From: an uncultured Eubacterium sp.
GTDB lineage: Bacteria > Bacillota_A > Clostridia > Lachnospirales > Lachnospiraceae
DNA: 5,844 bases
Assembly (NCBI GenBank): GCA_947653505.1
Contig: CANTHI010000256.1
Location: forward strand, 1 to 5,844
Direction: 5' to 3'
The number at the start of each line of letters is the position of its first letter. Position 1 is the stretch's first letter. This document shows positions 1 to 5,844 of this stretch, piece by piece. The notes under the pieces are model-generated. The model did not search any database. It had not been told where the DNA came from and saw nothing but the letters and a program-made list of their open reading frames with translations. A program made the position numbers and the translations under genes.

Positions 1-63
1 GCTGAAGAAGAAACAGCGAAGGAAAAGGAAGAAGAAAAGGAACCGGAATGCGGACACTGTTGA
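1..63 (+). CDS. 3' end of an upstream acidic reading frame, possibly the N-terminal part of TadZ
   Basis: This reading frame enters from the left edge and ends at a TGA at 61-63. Its last 20 residues are almost all Glu and Lys and finish in CGHC, so no domain can be named from them. The stop overlaps the next gene: the TGA shares its A with an in-frame ATG at 63-65, and another in-frame ATG lies at 48. There are two readings. It may be a separate upstream Tad gene with translational coupling. Alternatively it may be the N-terminal receiver and P-loop part of the same TadZ-like protein, broken by a -1 frame change, because the next frame begins in the middle of the TadZ pattern. The second reading is favoured by protein logic, but it cannot be settled without sequence left of the window. 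Confidence 0.5.
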   Translation, partial: AEEETAKEKEEEKEPECGHC

Positions 64-575
64 TGAAAAAGGACAGAGAAAATCTGAGTGATCTGATTTT
101 TGGAATCCGTCAGAGGAAAGAACATTTTCTGCTTTGTCTGCAAAGTGTATTGCATCATACCGATCAGTTTGATTATGTACTTCCGCCAGAAAATCCGGAA
201 GATTTGTATGAAATACAGGAAGAAGATCTGGCCTGTCTGCTGACATTACTGCAGGAACAGACAGAATATACGAAAATTATCTGGAGTTGCGGGACGTTGA
301 ATCAGGCGTCCATGCAGATTATGGAGTGCTGCAGCAGCGTATTTTGTCTGGTCAGGGAAAATGTGGCTGGAAGGAACCGGAAGACAGAGTTTGAGCAGTT
401 TTTGAACAAGAAGTCCCGGCAAAGGCTTCGGGAAAAAGTAAAATATGTCAGTCCTCAGATGGGAAGCGGAAAATTTGTTCAGGGAACGGATTTGTGGGCA
501 CAGCTTAGGAGTGGAGAGTTTGCGAAGCAGGTAAGAGTCATGACGCAGGAGACAGTTAATAAAAAGGATACATAA
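48..575 (+). CDS. TadZ/CpaE-like pilus-assembly protein, C-terminal half only
   Basis: TadZ/CpaE proteins are MinD/ParA-like ATPases that position Tad pilus machinery at the membrane or pole. The 175 residues here fit only the second half of such a protein. A LSDLIFGIRQRKE segment (13-25) is followed by FDYVLPPENPEDL (41-53), the strand IIWSCG (77-82), the strand FCLVREN (99-105) and a C-terminal segment around LWAQLRSGEFAKQVR (149-163). Clostridial TadZ-like proteins carry this order downstream of their nucleotide-binding P-loop. No P-loop (GGxGKT) is present, and the usual Asp in the 77-82 strand is replaced (WSC). The ATG at 48 has an AAGGAA at 37-42 at good spacing; the ATG at 63 overlaps the upstream stop and could also serve. 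The stop lies 12 bases before cpaF. It may be the distal piece of a frameshifted gene, a genuinely split gene, or a sequencing error in a purine-rich run. The family call is moderately secure and completeness is doubtful. Confidence 0.65.
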   Translation: MRTLLMKKDRENLSDLIFGIRQRKEHFLLCLQSVLHHTDQFDYVLPPENPEDLYEIQEEDLACLLTLLQEQTEYTKIIWSCGTLNQASMQIMECCSSVFCLVRENVAGRNRKTEFEQFLNKKSRQRLREKVKYVSPQMGSGKFVQGTDLWAQLRSGEFAKQVRVMTQETVNKKDT

Positions 576-587
576 GAGAGGGAATAT

Positions 588-1799
588 ATGACACAGGAGA
601 TGGAACAGCTGAGGCAGAAGATCCTCACAAAGCTGGATCTGACAAGAGAAACCGGGGATGAAGAGCTGGAAGAGCTGATTTATAAGGAGGTAGGTACTTA
701 TAGCAGATATCAGGGACTTTCTTTAAAACAGAGGGAACAGTTTCAGAGAGAAATATATCATTCTTTAAGGAAACTGGATGCTCTTCAGGAGCTGATTGAT
801 GATCCGCAGGTAACGGAGATCATGGTGAATGGAGCAGATTCCATTTTCTTTGAAAAAAGTGGACGGGTACAAAAATGGGACAGACAGTTTTATTCCAGGG
901 AGAAACTGGAAGATGTTATTCAGCAGATTGTAGCGGCAGGCAATAAGATTGTCAATGAAGCAAATCCGATTGTGGATACAAGATTAAAGGATGGTTCCCG
1001 TGTAAACATCGTACTTTCGCCTATCGCGATTGATGGTTCTGCAGTTACCATCCGGAAGTTTCCGGAGCAGCCTATGCGGATGGAGCAGCTGTTGCAGCTT
1101 GGAGCTATTTCTGAGGAAGTGGCAGATTTTTTAAAACAGCTTGTGCGGGCTGGATATAATATTTTTATATCGGGAGGGACCGGGGCTGGAAAAACTACTT
1201 TTTTGAATGCGTTGTCTGAATTTATACCTTCTGGAGAACGGGTGATTACGATTGAAGATTCTGCGGAACTGCAGATCCATTCGGTGCCTAATCTGATTCG
1301 TCTGGAGACAAGAACCGCGAATATGGAAGGTGTAAGGGAAATTACAATACGTGATCTGATCCGGACATCTCTTCGGATGAGGCCGGACAGAATTATTGTA
1401 GGTGAGTGCAGGGGTGCAGAAACGCTGGATATGCTGCAGGCTATGAATACAGGGCATGATGGAAGTATTAGTACCGGTCATGCAAATTCCGGCAGGGATA
1501 TGTTAAGGCGTCTGGAAACAATGGTACTGATGGGGATGGAGCTTCCATTAACTGCCATCCGCGGGCAGATTGCTTCCGGGATTCAGATACTGGTACATCT
1601 GGGAAGGCTCAGGGATTGTTCCAGAAAAGTTCTGAATGTGGATGAGATTGATGGGATGAAGGATGGTGAAATTCAGCTGCATTCAATATACCGGTTTGTG
1701 GAAGCAAAGGATGCCGGGGAGGAAGGAAAGGTTACTGGAACATGGGAAAAAACGGGGATACTGCAAAACACAGAAAAGCTGAAAGAAGCAGGTCTTTAA
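588..1799 (+). CDS. cpaF: CpaF/TadA-type secretion ATPase of the Tad pilus
   Basis: This is a type II/IV secretion-superfamily ATPase that powers Tad pilus assembly from the cytoplasmic face of the membrane, working as a hexamer in this family. The N-terminal domain (about 60-160) holds VTEIMVNG and DTRLKDGSRVNIV, typical of CpaF. The ATPase core shows a Walker A GGTGAGKTT (196-204, Lys202), an Asp box TIEDSAEL (221-228), a Walker B region RPDRIIVGECRGAE (265-278, catalytic Glu273) and a His box ending STGHANS (295-301). All expected catalytic positions are present. At 403 residues it is shorter than many proteobacterial CpaF proteins, mainly because the N-terminal extension is short. The start follows a purine-rich SD (GAGAGGG, 576-582) 12 bases after the tadZ-like stop. 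Its final codons lie in a tandem repeat that continues past the stop. Only the motor function is certain; the Tad assignment comes from motif style and neighbours. Confidence 0.95.
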   Translation: MTQEMEQLRQKILTKLDLTRETGDEELEELIYKEVGTYSRYQGLSLKQREQFQREIYHSLRKLDALQELIDDPQVTEIMVNGADSIFFEKSGRVQKWDRQFYSREKLEDVIQQIVAAGNKIVNEANPIVDTRLKDGSRVNIVLSPIAIDGSAVTIRKFPEQPMRMEQLLQLGAISEEVADFLKQLVRAGYNIFISGGTGAGKTTFLNALSEFIPSGERVITIEDSAELQIHSVPNLIRLETRTANMEGVREITIRDLIRTSLRMRPDRIIVGECRGAETLDMLQAMNTGHDGSISTGHANSGRDMLRRLETMVLMGMELPLTAIRGQIASGIQILVHLGRLRDCSRKVLNVDEIDGMKDGEIQLHSIYRFVEAKDAGEEGKVTGTWEKTGILQNTEKLKEAGL

Positions 1800-2653
1800 G
1801 AAAAAGCAGGTCTTTGAGAAGCAGGTCTTTGAAAAAAAGCAGGTCTATGCTGAATCAAGGCAGTAAAACTGCTGGCAGCTGTCATGAGGAAGAAAAGAAG
1901 CAGGAACTGGCCAGAATGGATTATCAGGATTATCGGTTTTGCTGGAAAGAACGGATCCGGATGATGGCAGAATATCTGACCATAAGTGGTGGTTTCGCCT
2001 ATCTGTTTTACCGGTCCTGGATTGTTTTTGCGTTGCTTTTGTTTTTTTATCCGTTCTATCGCAGACGCAGCAAAAAGAAAATGGTCAGCAGGCAGCAGGA
2101 AGTTTTATGCAGACAGTTTAAAGACAGCATTCAGTGTGCAGCTGCGTCTTTGTCAGCCGGATATTCCATAGAAAATGCATTTCGGGAAGCGTATGCGGAA
2201 ATGCGTCTGCAATATGGAGAACATGCGCTGATAACAGAAGAGCTTCGCTATATGAACAGCTGTCTGTCACTTAATATTCCATTGGAGCAGTTTTTATATG
2301 ATTTTGCAAACCGCAGTGGATTGGAGGATGTCAGGAGTTTTTGCGAGGTTTTTGTATTCGCGAAACGAAGCGGCGGTGATTTTATCCAGATTATACATAT
2401 GACAGCGGCCAGGATTTCGGAGAAGAATGAATTAATGGAAGCGATTCAGACTGAAATATCAGGAAAGAAGATGGAGCAGAAGCTGATGAATCTGATGCCT
2501 TTGTTTATCCTGCTTTATGTAGATGTGAGCTTTGGAGGATATCTGGACGGGCTGTATCATAATACATTTGGGATTCTTGTTATGACGATTTGTCTGGCTG
2601 TCTATCTGGGGGCCTATCTGTTGTCAGAAAAAATTATGTCAATTCAGGTGTAG
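1742..2653 (+). CDS. tadB: TadB-like inner-membrane platform protein (T2SSF domain); start uncertain
   Basis: This is a GspF/T2SSF-type platform protein that would couple CpaF to pilin insertion in the membrane. A hydrophobic hairpin lies at about 77-105, followed by a basic stretch (RRRSKKK) facing the cytoplasm. The cytoplasmic T2SSF domain (about 120-245) includes SIQCAAASLSAGYSIENAF and FVFAKRSGGDF, both typical of TadB. Two further membrane segments follow at about 250-266 and 275-297. The coordinates give the longest open frame. Its ATG at 1742 has AAGGAAAGG about 10 bases upstream but overlaps cpaF by 58 bases, and residues 14-36 are an Arg/Ser-rich repeat unlike any TadB. The ATG at 1916 (residue 59, MDYQDYRF) has an AGGA 10 bases upstream, avoids the overlap and begins where I would expect the family to begin, so it is the more likely start. 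The ATG at 1847 is a third option. The product is well supported; its N-terminus is not. Confidence 0.85.
   Translation: MGKNGDTAKHRKAERSRSLRKSRSLRSRSLKKSRSMLNQGSKTAGSCHEEEKKQELARMDYQDYRFCWKERIRMMAEYLTISGGFAYLFYRSWIVFALLLFFYPFYRRRSKKKMVSRQQEVLCRQFKDSIQCAAASLSAGYSIENAFREAYAEMRLQYGEHALITEELRYMNSCLSLNIPLEQFLYDFANRSGLEDVRSFCEVFVFAKRSGGDFIQIIHMTAARISEKNELMEAIQTEISGKKMEQKLMNLMPLFILLYVDVSFGGYLDGLYHNTFGILVMTICLAVYLGAYLLSEKIMSIQV
1786..1848 (+). repeat. Four tandem copies of a 12-bp AAGCAGGTCTTT unit across the cpaF stop
   Basis: Copies lie at 1786-1797, 1804-1815, 1819-1830 and 1837-1848. The first three are identical and the last ends TCTAT. The spacings are 18, 15 and 18 bases, all multiples of three. 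In the cpaF frame each copy encodes AGL. The first three are followed at once by a stop and the fourth by one more codon and then a stop, so the genuine end of cpaF looks duplicated downstream. In the tadB frame the same bases read as Ser-Arg-Ser repeats. Short A-tracts (A5 and A7) separate copies. Confidence 0.9.
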
Positions 2654-2752
2654 TACGAAAATCAGGGATGGAATTTAACGAATGGAGTATGATGCATTAT
2701 GGAGATACGGTTTTGTAAATGACCGGGTTGGTCAGGATGATGGGGAGAAATT

Positions 2753-4054
2753 ATGACAGGAAAAATGATATGTATTGTGTTTACGACAGTCAGTCTGCTT
2801 GTTTTACTCTGGCTTTATGCAAAAAATCAGGGAAAAAATAAAAAAGATGCAGGAAAAGTGCTGGTACTTGCCGGATGCTTAGGGTTTGTAATCTGTATGT
2901 CTGAAAGCCGGAACCAGCGTCTGACACAGGATGGAAAGCTATTGCGGAATGAAGCCGGGGGTGAGTCAGAAAGCCAGCAGTTATTGTTAGATGCAGATGG
3001 AATTTTGAAAGATTATGCATATGTACTGGAGCTGGAGGCGCAGAGACTGCAGGGAGAAGAATTGGAGCAGTTGTTTGATGCAGCAGCAGAGGAAGCAGAA
3101 AAAGAGTTTGTGGGTGAAAATCTGTCATTAGACTGTATTGATCGTACGATTTTACTGCCAAAAAGTCTTCAGGATGGGCGGATACAGGCAAAATGGAAGT
3201 TTGATCCGGAAAATATCATCGATACGGATGGAGAACTGTGGGTAGAAAAAGCGGACGAAGAAGGGGTTCTTGTGATGGTATCTCTGACAATGTCCTATTT
3301 TGATGAAATACGTGAACATACGTTTGGGTGTTGTGTGTATCCAAAAAAATTAAATCGTATGGAGCAGCTGCTTGTGGATTTACAGGAATATTTTGATAAA
3401 GAGCAGGAAAGCAGTAAAAATCAGAAGTTTTTGAGACTTCCATTTCAGATCGGAGGCGTCAGACTGCAGTGGTCACAGAAGGCAGAAAATACATATCATA
3501 TCATTTTGTTATTAGGGCTGGCTGCGGCAGCAGCTGTATATATACAGGAAGGAGTGAAGGAGCAGAGAAAAGAGCAGGAACGCAAAGAGCGGCTGCTAAA
3601 GCAATATCCGGATATGGTAAGTAAGATTTCACTACTGCTCGGAGCGGGGATGACCTTAAGCGGGGCATGGGAAAGAATTGTACTCAATTATCAGCACAAG
3701 CTGGAATGTCATCAGACAGAACCGGAAGAAGTGTATGAGCAGATGTTATGTTCCTACCGGGAAATGCAGGATGGGGTTGGAGAGCTGAAAGTCTATGAAA
3801 AGTTTGGGGAACGCTGTGGTACGCCGCAATATCGGAAATTATCCATGCTGATTGTACAAAACTTAAGAAAGGGATCGTCCGGTCTGAGGCAGAGTCTGGA
3901 AAAAGAAGTGGCAGATGCATTTTCTTTGAGAAAAAATCTTGCAAAAAAAGCAGGAGAGGAGGCAGGTACAAAGATTTTGTTTCCAATGATGCTGATGCTC
4001 TGTATCGTAATGGCGATTATTCTGATTCCGGCATTTTTAACACTTCACATATAG
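2753..4054 (+). CDS. tadC: TadC-like platform protein with N-terminal extracytoplasmic Ig-like insertion
   Basis: This is the second T2SSF-type platform protein, the expected partner of TadB under the CpaF motor. The C-terminal part is TadC-like. A membrane segment (about 247-265) leads into a basic linker, then a T2SSF-type domain (about 285-405) with KISLLLGAGMTLSGAWERIV, a GELKVYEKFGERC segment and LIVQNLRKGSSGL, and a final membrane segment (about 408-430). Canonical TadC is about 300 residues; this one has 433 because of an N-terminal extension. That extension holds two membrane segments (4-22 and 36-50) separated by a Lys-rich loop, then about 195 soluble residues. By the positive-inside rule these soluble residues lie outside the membrane. 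Within them, about 128-198 has the strand pattern of an atrophied bacterial Ig-like domain (LLPKSLQDG, IIDTDGELW, VLVMVSLTMSY). The start follows GGGGAG at 2742-2747. The TadC call is firm; the Ig call is inference. Confidence 0.85.
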   Translation: MTGKMICIVFTTVSLLVLLWLYAKNQGKNKKDAGKVLVLAGCLGFVICMSESRNQRLTQDGKLLRNEAGGESESQQLLLDADGILKDYAYVLELEAQRLQGEELEQLFDAAAEEAEKEFVGENLSLDCIDRTILLPKSLQDGRIQAKWKFDPENIIDTDGELWVEKADEEGVLVMVSLTMSYFDEIREHTFGCCVYPKKLNRMEQLLVDLQEYFDKEQESSKNQKFLRLPFQIGGVRLQWSQKAENTYHIILLLGLAAAAAVYIQEGVKEQRKEQERKERLLKQYPDMVSKISLLLGAGMTLSGAWERIVLNYQHKLECHQTEPEEVYEQMLCSYREMQDGVGELKVYEKFGERCGTPQYRKLSMLIVQNLRKGSSGLRQSLEKEVADAFSLRKNLAKKAGEEAGTKILFPMMLMLCIVMAIILIPAFLTLHI

Positions 4055-4075
4055 TCAGTATAAAAAACTTTAATG

Positions 4076-4086
4076 AAAGGAAAGGG
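4076..4086 (+). promoter_or_regulatory. Strong double Shine-Dalgarno site of the pilin gene
   Basis: Two AAGG-type purine cores (AAAGG at 4076-4080 and AAGGG at 4082-4086) lie in the 38-base gap before the pilin start, the nearer one 6 bases from the ATG. It is among the richest ribosome sites in the window. This fits a major subunit needed in excess over the assembly proteins encoded on the same transcript. Confidence 0.6.
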
Positions 4087-4092
4087 AAATAT

Positions 4093-4272
4093 ATGAAAAA
4101 TTTAATAGCATTCTGGGAAGAGGAAGATGGAATTGGTGTTGTGGAGCTGATACTGATACTCGTTGTATTGATAGGGCTCGTATTGATTTTTAAAGATAGT
4201 CTGCGCAAGCTGGTAAAAGAAATTTTTGATACGATTACCAAAGGCGCAACTGATATTTCAACTACGGATTAG
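4093..4272 (+). CDS. flp: Flp-type major pilin (Flp1-like), 59 residues
   Basis: This small gene encodes the likely structural subunit of the pilus. Residues 1-12 are a short leader ending in the acidic run EEED. Gly13 is followed by IGVVE, placing Glu18 at +5 of a class IV prepilin-peptidase site, so cleavage after Gly13 is predicted. The hydrophobic helix LILILVVLIGLVLIF (19-33) follows directly and would form both the membrane anchor before assembly and the pilus core afterwards. The remaining 26 residues (KDSLRKLVKEIF and a polar tail) are short, as in Flp1-like pilins of Firmicutes. Classical Flp pilins have Tyr after the Glu; here it is Leu. The gene lies 38 bases after tadC, with a strong ribosome site, and 5 bases before the next gene. 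The peptidase that would process it is not in the window. Confidence 0.88.
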   Translation: MKNLIAFWEEEDGIGVVELILILVVLIGLVLIFKDSLRKLVKEIFDTITKGATDISTTD

Positions 4273-4277
4273 GACGG

Positions 4278-5844
4278 ATGAAAAGAAGGAAAGCAGGCAG
4301 CATTACAGTATTTATGAGTCTGATGCTGATGGTAATTGGGTCTTTACTGTTTACACTTCTGGAAGGATCCAGGTTTCTTATGCTTGAAATGACAGCCAGG
4401 ATGAATAGTCAGAGTGTTACGGAGTCTATGTTCGCGGAGTATCATGTACCTGCTTATCAGAAATATCATTTACTTATGATGGACAGTAGTTATGGTACCG
4501 GGCAGCTGATGCTGTCAAAAGTCAATCAGAAAATGCAGGAATTGGGACAGGAAAATCTGAATCCTGTAATAACAGGATTTGGGAGGTATAACAATTTTTT
4601 GCAGATGAATGCCACAGGCAGCAGTGTGATCCGGTATGAGCTTGCAACAGATCAGCATGCAATGCCTTTATTAAAGCAGATTTCGCAGATGATGAAGACA
4701 GAACTTGCTGCCGATCTGGTGGAGGGAGCTTATAAAAAAGTAACCGATATTCATGAATCCGGCAGGCAGGGTGAAAAAGCAGATCAGTATCTGCATGGAG
4801 CACTGGATACGATTGAACAGGCAAAAGAAGCAGCAAAGGAGGAAAATGGACGGATCAGGCAGCAGTCTGCGGACAGATTTCTGCAAAGTACAAACTTTCA
4901 TGCACAGACGATGCAAAGAAACACTATGGAAACTTTTCATGCGCAGACGATGCAGAAAACCAGTATGGGAACTTTTCATGCGCAGACAATGCAGAAAACC
5001 AGTATGGGAACTGTTTCAGGGATACTGCGGACTGATACGGGATGGGAAGATTCGGATTTTGTCAAATCAGATATTGAAAATCCTATGGAAGATATCAAAA
5101 GCGCAAAAAATTCACCATTGCTGGCGCAGATTTTATCAGGAGAACATGGGATTTCTTCAAAGCAGATTTCAAAAGAGGATTCTGTAGAAAAACGGATACT
5201 AAATACAGGAAACTATGGCAGTGAAGGTTCTGTCGGCATTGCTGACAAAATTCTGATTATGCAGTATCTGAAAAAATATACTTCGAATTATCAGCACAAG
5301 ATTCCAGGTTCCCATGCGCTTGCTTATGAACAGGAATATATTTTGTCCGGAAAACATTCGGATGAAGAAAATCTGAAAAAAATGGCATCCAGGTTGTTGC
5401 TCATAAGAGAAGGAATTAATTTTGCTTATTTACTCACCGATACTGCAAAGTGTGAAGAGGCTTTTGCTGTAGCTGCTACAGTGGCAGCGGCTGTACAGAT
5501 ACCGGCAGCAGTAAAAGCGATACAGATGGGAATCCTTGCTTCCTGGTCTTATGCTGAGAGTATCGCAGAGCTGCGGACGCTGTTTACTGGTGGAAAGATT
5601 GCAGTAGTAAAGACAGCGGATAGCTGGACGGTAAGTCTGGCGGAAGCGGCGTCTGTTCCATTCCGCAATTCTGTAAAATCTAAGGAAGTCAGTCATGGAC
5701 TGGATTATGAAGATTTTTTACAGTCATTTTTAGCTTTGGAAAGTCTTGATAAGATTGGAATGCGGTTTGCAAATCTTTTGGAAAAAAATATGCAGCTCTA
5801 CGCGGGATATGAGCAGACCAGACTGGACTGCATGATTACAGCAA
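4278..5844 (+). CDS. DUF5702-type envelope protein of the Tad locus, 3' end outside the window
   Basis: The frame stays open from the ATG at 4278 to the right edge (522 residues, incomplete). An AGGACGG site overlaps the pilin stop just upstream, so the two genes are probably translationally coupled. The N-terminus is basic (KRRK) and then has one membrane segment (GSITVFMSLMLMVIGSLLFTLLEG, roughly 7-30). The remainder is probably outside the cell membrane. This opening and the later pattern (LAYEQEYILSGK at 348-359, IREGINF at 376-382, SWSYAESIAELRTLFTGG at 422-439, GLDYEDFLQ at 474-482) match what I know of DUF5702 proteins in clostridial Tad operons. Their molecular role is unproven. A minor-pilin or TadE/TadG-like surface component is a reasonable guess. 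Residues 207-245 are three 13-residue tandem repeats, in a Gln-, Met- and Thr-rich linker between the two better-conserved parts. Confidence 0.8.
   Translation, partial: MKRRKAGSITVFMSLMLMVIGSLLFTLLEGSRFLMLEMTARMNSQSVTESMFAEYHVPAYQKYHLLMMDSSYGTGQLMLSKVNQKMQELGQENLNPVITGFGRYNNFLQMNATGSSVIRYELATDQHAMPLLKQISQMMKTELAADLVEGAYKKVTDIHESGRQGEKADQYLHGALDTIEQAKEAAKEENGRIRQQSADRFLQSTNFHAQTMQRNTMETFHAQTMQKTSMGTFHAQTMQKTSMGTVSGILRTDTGWEDSDFVKSDIENPMEDIKSAKNSPLLAQILSGEHGISSKQISKEDSVEKRILNTGNYGSEGSVGIADKILIMQYLKKYTSNYQHKIPGSHALAYEQEYILSGKHSDEENLKKMASRLLLIREGINFAYLLTDTAKCEEAFAVAATVAAAVQIPAAVKAIQMGILASWSYAESIAELRTLFTGGKIAVVKTADSWTVSLAEAASVPFRNSVKSKEVSHGLDYEDFLQSFLALESLDKIGMRFANLLEKNMQLYAGYEQTRLDCMITA
4560..4579. 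repeat. Perfect 8-bp inverted repeat with a 4-base loop
   Basis: The arms AATCCTGT (4560-4567) and ACAGGATT (4572-4579) are perfect complements around AATA. The element lies inside the coding frame of the DUF5702-type gene, is AT-rich and is not followed by a T-run, so it is not a typical intrinsic terminator. It may be chance or a weak mRNA hairpin. Confidence 0.4.
4896..5012 (+). repeat. Three tandem 39-bp repeats in the DUF5702-type gene
   Basis: The units are 4896-4934, 4935-4973 and 4974-5012, each encoding 13 residues of the form FHAQTMQKTSMGT. The second and third copies differ at one base (ACG against ACA, silent). The first differs from the second at six positions, half of them changing residues (RNTME in place of KTSMG). 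The near-identity of copies two and three indicates a recent duplication. The unit length is a multiple of three, so copy-number change would lengthen or shorten the protein without breaking it. Confidence 0.95.

Noticed and set aside
1131..1481. Minus-strand open frame inside cpaF
   Set aside because: It lies wholly opposite the conserved ATPase motifs, has no recognisable protein pattern and is a shadow of biased codon use.
1786..1848. CRISPR-like or regulatory repeat array
   Set aside because: The units are 12 bp with 3-6 bp spacers and lie inside open reading frames, which fits slippage duplication rather than a CRISPR array.
1939..2171. Two short plus-strand frames inside tadB
   Set aside because: They overlap the membrane hairpin and T2SSF coding sequence in other frames and lack any support of their own.
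2665..2693. Possible promoter in the tadB-tadC gap, with TATGAT at 2688-2693 as the -10
   Set aside because: No TTGACA-like -35 occurs at proper spacing, and the gene packing suggests read-through from upstream.
2668..2718. A 16-codon frame in the tadB-tadC gap
   Set aside because: The AGGG upstream touches the ATG, leaving no proper spacing, and the peptide has no recognisable features. The 99-base gap otherwise shows nothing clear.
2790..3986. Several minus-strand frames of 63-133 residues inside tadC
   Set aside because: All are antisense to a well-supported gene, lack ribosome sites and look like random translations.
4753..5187. Plus-strand 144-residue frame with repeated Arg/Cys-rich segments
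   Set aside because: It is the +1 reading of the DUF5702-type gene. Its repeats are the out-of-frame image of the 39-bp units, and the host frame has the family pattern.

Overview
The window lies inside a tight-adherence (Tad/Flp) type IV pilus locus of a low-to-mid GC Gram-positive bacterium. Codon use is rich in AGA/AGG, GGA and ATA, the Shine-Dalgarno sites are purine-rich, and a Flp1-like pilin sits next to a DUF5702-type protein. Together these suggest Clostridia, most likely a Lachnospiraceae-like gut anaerobe. The family assignment is inferred from style and remembered protein patterns, not from a search.

All supported genes are on the + strand and closely packed, as in one operon. 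From left to right they are: the last codons of an upstream acidic reading frame (1-63); a TadZ/CpaE-like C-terminal half (48-575); the CpaF/TadA secretion ATPase (588-1799); a TadB-like platform protein (1742-2653, start uncertain); a TadC-like platform protein with a large extracytoplasmic insertion (2753-4054); a 59-residue Flp-type pilin (4093-4272); and the first 522 residues of a DUF5702-type envelope protein that runs off the right edge (4278-5844). I see no convincing internal promoter or terminator, no RNA gene, no mobile element and no CRISPR array. The longest gap without a gene is about 99 bases (2654-2752).

Together the genes form the core of a pilus-assembly machine. The CpaF hexamer would drive the TadB/TadC inner-membrane platform, which adds processed Flp subunits to the base of the pilus. 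The TadZ-like protein would help place the machine. The DUF5702-type protein is probably a minor surface or pseudopilin-like component. The prepilin peptidase (TadV/CpaA) and the P-loop half of TadZ are not in view.

The system itself is known. The points that deserve a second look are the apparently split TadZ, an in-phase tandem repeat that duplicates the end of cpaF inside the tadB leader, an Ig-like domain fused into TadC, and a recent 39-bp tandem expansion in the DUF5702-type gene.
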